Source: an uncultured Bacteroidales bacterium (lineage in GTDB: Bacteria > Bacteroidota > Bacteroidia > Bacteroidales > Bacteroidaceae). From it: DNA of 35,866 bases. Within the stretch, counting starts at the first letter, position 1. Each line of letters begins with the position of its first letter. The translations under genes were made by a program, and so were the position numbers. The notes beneath the pieces are model-generated. The model had not been told where the DNA came from, did no database searches, and worked only from the letters and a program-made list of their open reading frames with translations. Location: contig CADCIO010000032.1 in the NCBI GenBank assembly GCA_902801475.1, positions 1-35,866 on the forward strand. Direction: 5' to 3'. Below, one piece after another: positions 27,006-35,296 of this stretch.

Positions 27006-27061
27006 TCGACTAATTAACTAACTAACTAATTATTAACCTATTTATGCTTTACTAACTTTTT
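26974..27061 (-). ncRNA. Candidate small RNA 2 (~88 nt), paralogue of candidate 1
   Basis: The minus strand has a TAACTTTG -7 box (27075-27068), a start expected near 27061 and an intrinsic terminator at 27002-26974. Its promoter through early transcript (AAAAGTCCGTAACTTTGCA, then CAGAAAAA after one or two bases) is nearly identical to that of the candidate at 14614-14700, and both contain ATAAATAGGTTA. A GTTA-rich stretch (TTAGTTAGTTAGTTAA) is special to this copy. Similar length, architecture and orientation beside operons of the same locus suggest a small family of regulated RNAs. No ORF of note is inside. Confidence 0.6.
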
Positions 27062-27067
27062 CTGGTG

Positions 27068-27133
27068 CAAAGTTACGGACTTTTCACAACGTGCGTTTCA
27101 TCAAATGTTTCAATTGTTTCTTTATATGTCACC
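27068..27133 (-). promoter_or_regulatory. Promoter and candidate HTCS operator of small RNA 2
   Basis: Minus strand half-sites GGTGAC (starting 27133) and TGAAAC (starting 27112), 21 bases apart; TAACTTTG starts at 27075, 37 bases after the second. The second half-site equals that of small RNA 1; the first is degenerate. Confidence 0.5.
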
Positions 27134-27152
27134 ACCCCCAAGTTTCAGTAGA

Positions 27153-27299
27153 TGTAACAAAATTGAAAGAAAGTGTAACATTAGTGACAAAAGTATGCTT
27201 TTATAGCCCTAAAAGGGCGTTTTGGCAACATAAATGGGCTAAAATAGATACAAATGTAGTGCTTTGGGCTTTCAATTTTGATTATTTTTTGTAACTTTG
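27153..27299 (+). promoter_or_regulatory. Promoter region of the GH2-efflux operon with distal operator pair
   Basis: TGTAAC at 27153 and 27174 form a perfect pair 21 bases apart, but 118-139 bases before the -7 box TAACTTTG (27292-27299). A weaker TGTAGT at 27255 lies 37 bases before the -7 box, the position used in the other promoters, without a good first half-site. The region is divergent with small RNA 2. Confidence 0.5.
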
Positions 27300-27320
27300 T
27301 AACCACTATTTTCAAAAGAA

Positions 27321-29636
27321 ATGAAATCAATGATGAAATTTTTTACTACCATTTTGGCTTTTTTGCTGACAATTGAGCTTTCTGCGCAAAGCCGTCAGAC
27401 ATTATTTGACGATGGTTGGACCTTCACTCATGATGGTAAAACGATCAGTGTAAACCTCCCGCACGATTGGGATATTTATACCCAACCCAATTCTGGTAAG
27501 GGTGCCACTGGTACAGGTGGTGGCTGGTATGAAGCTGGCAAGGGCGAGTATCGGAAACAGTTCAGCACTCCCCAGGCTGGGATTGTGAAGCTCCATTTTG
27601 AGGGAGTCTATCAGAAGGCAGAAGTCTTCATCAACGGACAGAAGGCTGGACAACATGGTTATGGTTACACACCTTTCACGGTCGATGTAACACCTTATTT
27701 AAATAAAGACAAGCAACCCAACGAGGTGCTGGTGAAAGTGAACAATGCAGAGCAACCCAATTGCCGTTGGTACTCTGGTTCTGGCATCTATCGTCACGTG
27801 TGGTTGCAGACCATGCCGCTTCTGCACATTGCGGAGAACGGTGTGTTCGTCACCACCCCAGAGGTGGCAGACGGCAAGGCGATGGTGCAGGTAAAAGTGA
27901 CGGTGGAGAATGCTTCAGATCAGCAGCGAAATGCAACCGTTGTGGTGGGCAGCCGTCAGATGATGGTGACGGTGCCGGCTCATGAGTCCAAGGAGGTCAC
28001 GACGACCTATACCATTACCAACCCGCAACTGTGGTCACCAGAGCATCCTTACCTTTACACGACCCATGTGGAACTGAAGGAGGGTGGGGCGACTATCGAC
28101 AGCAAGTCGGTCAAGCATGGTGTTCGTACCTTCACCTACGATGCAGAGAATGGTTTTGTGCTCAATGGAAAGAACGTGCTCATCAATGGTGCCTGCGTGC
28201 ATCACGACGATGGTGTGCTGGGTGCGATGGCTTTCGATGCCGCAGAGATTCGTAAGGTGCGACTGATGAAGGAGGCAGGATTTAACCTGATCCGTACTTC
28301 GCACAATCCTACCACTCGTGCTTTCCTCGATGCCTGCGACTCCTTGGGTATGCTGGTGATTGATGAAGCTTTCGACGGTTGGCGCACTCAGAAGAACCCC
28401 TACGATTATTCGACCATGATAGACTCCTGCTATCGTGAAGACATTCATGCGATGGTGGATCGCGACAAGAACCACCCCTGCGTCATCAGTTGGAGTATCG
28501 GTAATGAGGTCATCGAGCGCAAGGACATCCGCGTGGTCTATACTGCCCGTCAGTTGAAAGCCGCCATTCTGGAGATTGACAACACCCGTCCTGTCACAGA
28601 GGCGCTCTGTGCGTGGGATCGCGACTGGGAAATCTACGACCCGCACTTCGAGGTGCTCGACATTGGTGGCTACAACTATATGATTCATAAGCATGCCTCA
28701 GACCACCAGCGCGACCCCAAGCGTGTGATGTGGCAGACGGAGAGCTATCCACGTGATGCTTTTAGAAACTGGGCAGTAGTGAACGACTTCCCCTACGTCA
28801 TTGGTGACATCGTTTGGACGGGTCTCGACTACTTGGGTGAGTCAGGTATCGGACGTTATTATTATACAGGTGAGCGCGAGGGCGAGTCTTGGATTGAAGG
28901 CGGACAACCCGAATGGCATGGAGCCTATTGTGGTGATGTCGATATCACAGGTTGGCGCAAGCCCATCAGCCATTATCGCGAGATGCTCTGGAGCGCATCT
29001 TCACCTCTTCTATACATGGCTGTGAAGGAGCCCAATGGCTACATCGGAGAAATCAAACAAACCTCTTGGACTGTATGGCCCACTTGGGAATCCTGGACTT
29101 GGAAAGGTTGGGAAGGCAAACCCATCGAGGTGGAGGTCTATACCAAGCAACCAGAGGTGAAACTCTATCTGAACGGCCAGCTTGTGGGTACGAAGCAGGT
29201 GAATCGTGCCACAGAGTTCAAGGCAGTCTTCACCCTTCCTTATCAGCCAGGCGAACTGCGTGCTGAAGCAGGTGGTCAATCTGTCACCCTCAGCACAGCT
29301 GGCGAACCAGCCCGTCTGCGTCTGACACCAGACAAGCAGGTGATGCAGTCGGGTGGTCAGGACTTGACCTACGTCACCGTCGAGGTGGTTGACAGTAAGG
29401 GAAATGTGTGTCCTGAAGCAGCCATTGCCTGTGAGGCGAGTGTCAAGGGAGCAGGTCAGCTCTTAGCCTTTGCCACAGCTGACTTCAAAGATACGGAAGC
29501 AACTACCTCGCCACGTGTCACTACGTGGAAAGGACGAGCCCTGCTTGTGGTGCGCAGCAACAAAACGAAGGGTAAGGCACAGCTCAGCATCAAGAGTGCG
29601 CTGCCCACTGCTGCACTCACCATCCAGTCTCGCTAA
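27321..29636 (+). CDS. GH2 family glycosidase (beta-galactosidase-like), secreted
   Basis: A 771-residue protein with signal peptide (FTTILAFLLTIELSAQ), an N-terminal sugar-binding jelly roll (FDDGWTFTHDG, VNLPHDWD, EGVYQKAEVFINGQ), an Ig-like domain, a TIM barrel and C-terminal DUF4982/Ig-like domains. The catalytic pair is visible: acid/base E396 (SWSIGNEV) and nucleophile E474 (MWQTESYPRD). Family members of this layout act on beta-galactosides and some other beta-glycosides; the substrate is undecided. In a xylan setting galactose-bearing side chains are possible. M1, M4 or M5 could be the start; I keep the first, 21 bases after the -7 box. The permease gene follows after 15 bases, so it probably shares the mRNA. 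Confidence 0.88.
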   Translation: MKSMMKFFTTILAFLLTIELSAQSRQTLFDDGWTFTHDGKTISVNLPHDWDIYTQPNSGKGATGTGGGWYEAGKGEYRKQFSTPQAGIVKLHFEGVYQKAEVFINGQKAGQHGYGYTPFTVDVTPYLNKDKQPNEVLVKVNNAEQPNCRWYSGSGIYRHVWLQTMPLLHIAENGVFVTTPEVADGKAMVQVKVTVENASDQQRNATVVVGSRQMMVTVPAHESKEVTTTYTITNPQLWSPEHPYLYTTHVELKEGGATIDSKSVKHGVRTFTYDAENGFVLNGKNVLINGACVHHDDGVLGAMAFDAAEIRKVRLMKEAGFNLIRTSHNPTTRAFLDACDSLGMLVIDEAFDGWRTQKNPYDYSTMIDSCYREDIHAMVDRDKNHPCVISWSIGNEVIERKDIRVVYTARQLKAAILEIDNTRPVTEALCAWDRDWEIYDPHFEVLDIGGYNYMIHKHASDHQRDPKRVMWQTESYPRDAFRNWAVVNDFPYVIGDIVWTGLDYLGESGIGRYYYTGEREGESWIEGGQPEWHGAYCGDVDITGWRKPISHYREMLWSASSPLLYMAVKEPNGYIGEIKQTSWTVWPTWESWTWKGWEGKPIEVEVYTKQPEVKLYLNGQLVGTKQVNRATEFKAVFTLPYQPGELRAEAGGQSVTLSTAGEPARLRLTPDKQVMQSGGQDLTYVTVEVVDSKGNVCPEAAIACEASVKGAGQLLAFATADFKDTEATTSPRVTTWKGRALLVVRSNKTKGKAQLSIKSALPTAALTIQSR

Positions 29637-29651
29637 TAGGCATTGCACCTT

Positions 29652-32099
29652 ATGAGGGAATTGTTGATTGAGGTGTTTGCCGCCATGAAGGGCAACAGGA
29701 TGCGCATTGCGCTGACGGGATTTTCCATTGGCTGGGGAATCTTCATCCTGATTGTGCTCATCAGTTCGGGACGCGGACTCATCAACGGCATGTACTACAA
29801 CTTCAGGGAATACAATGTCGGCGTGGTGACTGTGACACCTGGACTGACATCGCAACCCTTCGAGGGACGCAGCCAAGGACGCACCGTCCACCTCTACGAA
29901 GAGGATGCTGCAGCCCTGCAACAACTATTTGGCGACACGGTGACGAAGGCCATTCCTGTGGTGAGCCATGCTGTGCAGGCCTGCTGTGGCGAGGAATATG
30001 TCAACACGGTGGTCGATGGCTATGCGTCGGGCTATGCCATAGCTCCTAACATCCGCATCGTGGCGGGGCGCGACATCAACGACCTCGACATGGTGCAGCA
30101 ACGCAAGGTGTGTGTGATACCCAAGGTGTTGAAAAATATGTTCTTCAGAAACGATACTACGGTGGCGGTGGGTCAGAAACTCTTGCTCAATGGCATCAGT
30201 TTCCAGATTATCGGTGTCTATGAGCCTGTGTTGGCCACCAACACCACGCGCGCCATCGTCGCCCCGCTGAGCACGGTCAAGAGGATATGGCGCCCCGACG
30301 GAGAACTGAGCCGCCTGTTCCTGCAGACTGCCCTCCTGACCACTACCGACCTGAACCGACAGTTCAACGCACATGTGATTGGTCACCTGGCCGCCCGGAA
30401 GGATTTCGCGCCGACCGACAAGAAAGCTATCAAGATTGACAATCTCTACGAACGCCCAGTGCTGATCAGTAACATCATGGACGTACTCATCATCTTTGTC
30501 GCCATTGTGGGTTTGGCTACGCTCATGTCGGGCATGGTCGGCGTGTCGAACATCATGCTGATTTCCGTCAAGGAGCGGACACGTGAGATGGGCATCCGAA
30601 GGGCTGTAGGTGCGAAGACACGCCATATCGTCGCACTGGTGCTGGCCGAGTCGGTGGTGATTTCGGTCATCTTCGGTTATGTGGGCATGATGGTTGGCGT
30701 GGGACTGATGGAATTGATGGCATGGATATCGGAAAAGACAGGCAATATCGATACGTTTTCCGACCCCACCATCGAAGTGTCCCATGCTGTTGTGATAACA
30801 CTCATCATGGTGGTGGTGGGACTGATAGCCGGCTATGTGCCAGCCAAACAAGCGGCAGGCATCAGGCTGACTGTAGCGATGGAGCCAGGCGGGAGCCAGA
30901 CGAGGCGCAGGCTGATGACGGCTTTCGGTGTGTTCTGGGGCATTCTGTTGCTGACATTGCTCGTGGGTACTGGCACGGGACTTGACAACGGCATCGTCAG
31001 CAAGGTGAAGAACCTATCCCCCAACGAATTGTTTTTACGGCCACAGGAAACCTCCATGCCCTATCGGGGATTCGGACGAGGGCGCAAGTGGTTGCTGAAC
31101 TCACATGACAAGGAACTGATTCGGGGACGCTTCGGACAGATGGTGAAGGCGTATAGCCCCGTCAACTATGCTGGTTACCAGAATGTTGTCATAAATGACC
31201 AGAGCCATCCATTCCTGGTGTCGGGGGTTGATCCTCAGTTTGTCAGCCTGATTCCGCAAAGGGTCACGACAGGTCGCTTCATCAACGACATCGACATGCT
31301 CGAGCACCGCAAGGTGTGCGTCATCGGTGAACATGTGGCCGAAGTGCTGTTTAACAGCCCCGAAGAGGCCATAGGTAGCAACATCAGCGTCAACGGCATG
31401 GCGCTGACGGTGGTGGGCGTCACCCATTGCACCAATCGCCATATACTGATCGGCATTGACCTCTCAGAAAGCGTGCTCATGCCCCTGCCCACAGAGCAAA
31501 CTGCCTACGGTCGTGGCGACGAGATTGATTTTTGCTCTGTCACGATGGACGATGCCTTTCCCATGGAACAGCAGAAGGGGCAGATTGTGGCTCTCATCAA
31601 GGAAAACCATGTCATACACCCCGACGACGAACTTGCCATCATGTCACCGACAGTGGGCGAGGAGAGTGTCATGTACAACAACGCAATCACAGGTGTGAAT
31701 ATCTTGATTTGGATTGTCGGACTGGGCACGCTCATGGCAGGACTCATTGGCATCACCAACATCATGCTCGTCAGCGTTAGGGAGCGGACACGGGAGATTG
31801 GCATCCGCCGTGCTGTCGGAGCCACGCCACGCCACATCATCAAGGAAATCATGCTGGAAAGTCTGGTGTTGACGTTGGGGGCTGGACTGCTCGGACTGTG
31901 TGTGGGCGTGTGGTTGTTGCATGGTGTGGACAATATGTTGCCTCAGGGTGACGATACCGTCATCTCACGACTCCACATGCCTTTCTGGAAAGCCATCATA
32001 TCGCTGCTCATCCTTGTGGCAGGCGGTCTGCTGGCAGGTTGGATACCTGCCCGACGGGCAATTGCCATCAAGCCCATTGAAGCACTGAGGGAAGAGTGA
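29652..32099 (+). CDS. ABC transporter permease, tandem MacB-like halves
   Basis: An 815-residue inner-membrane protein containing two MacB/FtsX units in one chain. Each has an N-terminal membrane segment (TGFSIGWGIFILIVLI; AFGVFWGILLLTLLVG), a periplasmic MacB_PCD-like domain and three membrane segments near the end, with the repeated landmark RTRE(M/I)GIRRAVGA (about 312 and 710). No ATPase domain or Walker motif is present, and no ATP-binding subunit lies next to it. I prefer ATG at 29652 to the TTG at 29643. With the adaptor and TolC-like gene that follow, it should form a tripartite export or mechanotransmission complex once supplied with an ATPase from elsewhere. The substrate is unknown. 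Confidence 0.88.
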   Translation: MRELLIEVFAAMKGNRMRIALTGFSIGWGIFILIVLISSGRGLINGMYYNFREYNVGVVTVTPGLTSQPFEGRSQGRTVHLYEEDAAALQQLFGDTVTKAIPVVSHAVQACCGEEYVNTVVDGYASGYAIAPNIRIVAGRDINDLDMVQQRKVCVIPKVLKNMFFRNDTTVAVGQKLLLNGISFQIIGVYEPVLATNTTRAIVAPLSTVKRIWRPDGELSRLFLQTALLTTTDLNRQFNAHVIGHLAARKDFAPTDKKAIKIDNLYERPVLISNIMDVLIIFVAIVGLATLMSGMVGVSNIMLISVKERTREMGIRRAVGAKTRHIVALVLAESVVISVIFGYVGMMVGVGLMELMAWISEKTGNIDTFSDPTIEVSHAVVITLIMVVVGLIAGYVPAKQAAGIRLTVAMEPGGSQTRRRLMTAFGVFWGILLLTLLVGTGTGLDNGIVSKVKNLSPNELFLRPQETSMPYRGFGRGRKWLLNSHDKELIRGRFGQMVKAYSPVNYAGYQNVVINDQSHPFLVSGVDPQFVSLIPQRVTTGRFINDIDMLEHRKVCVIGEHVAEVLFNSPEEAIGSNISVNGMALTVVGVTHCTNRHILIGIDLSESVLMPLPTEQTAYGRGDEIDFCSVTMDDAFPMEQQKGQIVALIKENHVIHPDDELAIMSPTVGEESVMYNNAITGVNILIWIVGLGTLMAGLIGITNIMLVSVRERTREIGIRRAVGATPRHIIKEIMLESLVLTLGAGLLGLCVGVWLLHGVDNMLPQGDDTVISRLHMPFWKAIISLLILVAGGLLAGWIPARRAIAIKPIEALREE

Positions 32100-32105
32100 G
32101 GAGAG

Positions 32106-32152
32106 TTGAAAATTGAGAGTTGAAAATTGAAAATTGAAAGTTGAAAGTTGGG
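32106..32152 (+). repeat. Heptamer array between permease and adaptor genes
   Basis: Seven tandem period-7 units of the type TTGAAAA/TTGAGAG/TTGAAAG. It begins seven bases after the permease stop and fills most of the gap to 32175. Confidence 0.85.
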
Positions 32153-32174
32153 AATATAGAGATATAAATAAGAT

Positions 32175-33278
32175 ATGAAGAAAACATTTAGAATAATCGG
32201 TTTATGCCTTTTGGCACTGTTCGTGGGCTACACGCTCTACTTTCTCTGGCAGCAGTCGCAGCCTGTGCCCACGGTCTATGAACTTGTTAGTCCTCAGCAA
32301 CGTACCCTTGTGAAACGGACTACCGTCGCCGGCAGTATGGAGGCTCGTCGTCAACTGGCTGTAAAGTCTCAAGCTACAGGTGTCATCAGCCGTCTGCTGG
32401 TGGAGCCTGGCGACAAGGTGAAAGCTGGCGACTTGATTGCTACTGTGAAGATTATCCCCGACATGGCACTGCTCAACGAGGCACAGAGCCGGGTTGAGGC
32501 GGCACGCATCCATTTGGCAGAAGTGCAGCGTGAGTATAATCGTGTGCATTCGCTTTATGAAGATGGCGTGATGAGCCGTGCGGATGAGGAGGCGAAGAGC
32601 AGCCAGCTGGCATCGGCTCGTGAGAGCGTCACTGCCGCAGAGTCACAAGTGCAGGTCATCACCCGCGGACAGTCAGCCCGTTCGGGTGGCATCAGCGTTA
32701 CCGACCTTCGTTCCACCATGACGGGTGTGGTGCTCAGCGTCCCAGTCAAGGAAGGGGCTTCTGTTTCAGGCACCAGCGCCTTCACCGAAGGTACGACGGT
32801 GGCCAAGATTGCCGACATGAGCGATGTCATCTTCCGTGGTTTCATCGACGAGACAGAGGTGGCCAAGCTCAAGGTGGGCATGGACATGGAACTGCACCTC
32901 GGTTCCATGCAGGAAGTGACCATTCCTGCCAAACTCGACTACATAGCACCCGAAGGCGAGATGCAGAATGGTGCGAAGATGTTTGAGGTGAAAGCCACTG
33001 CCAGTATTCCTGCCGACGTGACCATCCGCTCAGGCTACAGTGCCAATGCAAGCATCGTGTTAGGTACAGCTCCCAACGTGCTGTCGTGCGACGAAGCGGC
33101 CATCTCGTTCGAGGAAGGTAAGCCATATGTCTATGTACTTACATCTGACCCCAGCGACACGGATCACCAGCAGTTTGAACGCCGTGCCGTCACCATTGGC
33201 TTGTCCGACGGTCTTGTCATTGAACTGAAAAGCGGTGTGAAGGCTGGAGAATTACTCAGGGGGAATCAGAAGAATTGA
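32175..33278 (+). CDS. Periplasmic adaptor (HlyD/MacA-like membrane fusion protein)
   Basis: A 367-residue protein with an N-terminal membrane anchor (IIGLCLLALFVGYTLYFLW), a lipoyl/barrel-sandwich half (VKSQATGVISRLLVEPGDKVKAGDLIATV), an alpha-helical hairpin at about 95-165 (AEVQREYNRVHSLYEDGVMSRADEE...), the second lipoyl half (LRSTMTGVVLSVPVKEGASV) and a beta-barrel part. It bridges the inner-membrane permease and the outer-membrane channel. The gene lies in series with both partners. Its stop codon is inside the octamer array at 33274-33305. Confidence 0.9.
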   Translation: MKKTFRIIGLCLLALFVGYTLYFLWQQSQPVPTVYELVSPQQRTLVKRTTVAGSMEARRQLAVKSQATGVISRLLVEPGDKVKAGDLIATVKIIPDMALLNEAQSRVEAARIHLAEVQREYNRVHSLYEDGVMSRADEEAKSSQLASARESVTAAESQVQVITRGQSARSGGISVTDLRSTMTGVVLSVPVKEGASVSGTSAFTEGTTVAKIADMSDVIFRGFIDETEVAKLKVGMDMELHLGSMQEVTIPAKLDYIAPEGEMQNGAKMFEVKATASIPADVTIRSGYSANASIVLGTAPNVLSCDEAAISFEEGKPYVYVLTSDPSDTDHQQFERRAVTIGLSDGLVIELKSGVKAGELLRGNQKN

Positions 33279-33305
33279 AAAATTGAAGGATTGAAGAATT
33301 GAGTA
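33274..33305 (+). repeat. Octamer array spanning the adaptor stop and the next start codon
   Basis: Four tandem units ATTGAAAA, ATTGAAGG, ATTGAAGA, ATTGAGTA. The first contains the adaptor TGA stop; the last runs into the ATG at 33305. Confidence 0.8.
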
Positions 33306-34702
33306 TGAAGAAGTTCCTATTATTCATCATCGCCAGCTGTCAACTCTCAACTGCCAACTGTCAACTCACTCATCAGTGGACGCTTGATGAGTGCATGGAC
33401 TATGCCATAGCGCATAATGTGGAGATCAGACACCTGCAGCATGAGCAACAGCGGCGCCAGATCAATGTCCAGTCCAGCAAGGATGCCCGCTTGCCACGAT
33501 TCAATGGCGAGGTAGGCGGCTATTTCCGAACACTCCATTCTGGCGACGGCGACCGGTTTGATGCCAATGCATCGCTCCTGGACATGGGGCTGATGGGTGC
33601 GGTTCCCCTCTATACAGGCAGCCGCCTGTCGAGTCAGATAAAGGCCAACAAATATTCGCTCATGGCAGCTTCTGAGGACGTGCGATCAGCAGGGAAGGAC
33701 ATCAAGATACAGGTGGCAGCCGCCTACCTGCAATTACTCTATTATAAAGGTGAGGTTTTGATTGCACAGCAACGGCAGGAAGTCTCGCAGTTGCTGTTGC
33801 AGCAGGCCAATTCACTGTTTGACAAAGGCCAACGACCTAAGAGCGATGTCGTGGAGGCTCAGGCCATGGTGAGTCGCGATGAGGCATTATTGACAGCGGC
33901 AGAAGGTGAGGTGGCAATGGCGAAGCTTGACCTGCAGCTGTTGCTGAACCTGCCCGATTCGGTGGACTTCGACATCTGTGAGCTTGCCGACTCCCTTTCT
34001 CACCTCTCACCTCTTACCTCTCACCTCTCAACCCTCACCTCTCAGCTCTCATCTCTCAACCACCAACTCTCCACCTCCACCTTCCACCCTGCCGTACAGT
34101 CGGCCAACTATAGCATTCTGCAGGCTGAGCAGGGAGTGAAGATGGCACGTAGCGGTTACTTCCCGACACTTTCCTTGGTAGGAGAACTCGGCACTTCTTG
34201 GACGAATCTTGACGGCAAGATATCGCATAGCGGACAGATTCCCCTGACCTCGTTGGGAATAGCTAAAAACCTTAGTTACAAATTCAACTACGAACCGGAA
34301 TGGAAGCGAAAGAATTTCTTGTATAGTTTTGTGGGGCTAAGACTCTCCATACCCGTCTTCAATGCTTTTGAGACGAGGGCACGTATCCGCACCGCCAAGG
34401 TGAACCTGGAAGATGCCAAGCTGGCATACGACGATGCACAGCAGCAGGTACGGAAAGAAATCCGCCAGGCTTGGCAGAGTGCGGTCACTGCACAGAAACG
34501 CTATGAGGCAGAGGCCAAGTCTGAAGAGGCCAACGCATTGTCCTACCGTTATGCACTGAAACGCTATGACGCTGGCATGGCCACCCTCTTCGACCTCAGT
34601 CAGAGCCACCAGCAGTGGTTCGCTGCTTCAGAGAACACCCTGCGCCAGAAGTACGAATACATCATCAGGAAGAAGATATTGGAAATACTTACAGAACAAT
34701 AA
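33305..34702 (+). CDS. TolC-like outer-membrane efflux protein
   Basis: A 465-residue outer-membrane factor. I take ATG at 33305, as the frame before it (TTG, AGT) is array DNA. The signal peptide is MKKFLLFIIASCQ, then QWTLDECMDYAIAHNVEIRHL begins the first of two TolC repeats; long helices (AQQRQEVSQLLLQQANSLFDKGQRPKSDVVEAQAM) and the second repeat (FETRARIRTAKVNLEDAKLAYDDAQQ) follow. Two stretches of the protein are translated heptamer arrays: CQLSTANCQL just after the signal sequence, and a Ser/Leu/Thr-rich insert at about 232-259 (SHLSPLT SHLSTLT SQLSSLN) between the two repeats. It should be the exit duct for the permease-adaptor pair. Confidence 0.9.
   Translation: MKKFLLFIIASCQLSTANCQLTHQWTLDECMDYAIAHNVEIRHLQHEQQRRQINVQSSKDARLPRFNGEVGGYFRTLHSGDGDRFDANASLLDMGLMGAVPLYTGSRLSSQIKANKYSLMAASEDVRSAGKDIKIQVAAAYLQLLYYKGEVLIAQQRQEVSQLLLQQANSLFDKGQRPKSDVVEAQAMVSRDEALLTAAEGEVAMAKLDLQLLLNLPDSVDFDICELADSLSHLSPLTSHLSTLTSQLSSLNHQLSTSTFHPAVQSANYSILQAEQGVKMARSGYFPTLSLVGELGTSWTNLDGKISHSGQIPLTSLGIAKNLSYKFNYEPEWKRKNFLYSFVGLRLSIPVFNAFETRARIRTAKVNLEDAKLAYDDAQQQVRKEIRQAWQSAVTAQKRYEAEAKSEEANALSYRYALKRYDAGMATLFDLSQSHQQWFAASENTLRQKYEYIIRKKILEILTEQ
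33333..33367 (+). repeat. Heptamer array inside the signal-peptide region
   Basis: Five units CCAGCTG, TCAACTC, TCAACTG, CCAACTG, TCAACTC in the reading frame of the TolC-like gene, coding for SCQLSTANCQLT around the signal cleavage site. Confidence 0.8.
33998..34081 (+). repeat. Heptamer array inside the TolC-like coding region
   Basis: About eleven units of the type TCTCACC/TCTCAAC/TCTCAGC followed by decayed CT-rich bases. Three units make seven codons, giving a seven-residue protein repeat (SHLSPLT-like). Confidence 0.85.
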
Positions 34703-34747
34703 GAACAATCATAACAACATTACTAATCATATTTTAATCAAATAAAA

Positions 34748-34781
34748 ACAATCACGACCCCGTTACTGAGGTCGTGATTGT
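34748..34781 (-). terminator. Terminator between convergent genes
   Basis: A 12-bp perfect stem ACAATCACGACC / GGTCGTGATTGT around a 10-base loop. Reading the minus strand, TTTTATTT follows, so it best terminates the minus-strand gene ending at 34834; from the plus strand it is weaker but may also stop the efflux operon. Confidence 0.85.
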
Positions 34782-34833
34782 CATTCTTGCCGCATGGAGC
34801 CTTAGCCCAGCGCGTGGGCTGGTTGTTGGTTTG

Positions 34834-35217
34834 TTAGTTTTGCTTCTTCTTGTTCACATGAATCGGTGTACTGTTCGGGAAGGCGATGCTATAAGCTTTA
34901 TCGAGGGCTTTGAGGTTCACTTTGCGCATACCAATGCCTAAGCAGACCGACACTATGGCTCGGAGCAGTTCACGATGCATACGAGGATGGAGCGATGGAG
35001 GGGGCAGCGCATCGTAACCACAGACGGCTTCTTCGTCAATGATCGTGCGTTGGCAGACCTCCCAGATGAAATCATCGTTGGCTTGGGTGCCGAACCACGA
35101 CTTCAGGATGTGGCGGATGCAGAAGCGCTTGTACTGACCTGCCAGAAGGCGCCTCGTGCGCTCCAGCTGTAGCCAGAGCTGCACGAAGCATTCTTGGGTG
35201 TTTTTGATGGTAATCAT
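34834..35217 (-). CDS. Unrecognised 127-residue protein
   Basis: From the ATG at 35217 the protein begins MITIKNTQECFVQLWLQLERTRR and is helical and basic, with two cysteines of a CIRH/VCQR kind and the tail HVNKKKQN. The longer frame from 35262 adds only residues encoded by repetitive DNA, so I prefer 35217. I recognise no family. It is followed by a terminator and lies downstream of the partial gene at 35294, 76 bases away, probably in the same transcription direction and unit. Composition and company suggest a mobile-element accessory protein, but this is only inferred. Confidence 0.6.
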   Translation of the reverse strand: MITIKNTQECFVQLWLQLERTRRLLAGQYKRFCIRHILKSWFGTQANDDFIWEVCQRTIIDEEAVCGYDALPPPSLHPRMHRELLRAIVSVCLGIGMRKVNLKALDKAYSIAFPNSTPIHVNKKKQN

Positions 35218-35258
35218 ATCAGAAATTGATTTTGACCAAAATGACCTTGACCAAATGA

Positions 35259-35296
35259 CCACTCACTAATGACTAATCACTAACGACTAATCACTA
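35259..35296. repeat. Heptamer array between the two minus-strand genes
   Basis: Units CTAATGA, CTAATCA, CTAACGA, CTAATCA, CTACATC with period 7, running up to the stop codon of the gene to the right. TGACCAAA-type repeats lie just to the left (35233-35258). Confidence 0.8.

Noticed and set aside
29925..30851. A 308-codon minus-strand frame
   Set aside because: It is antisense to the permease and His/Asp-rich without known motifs.
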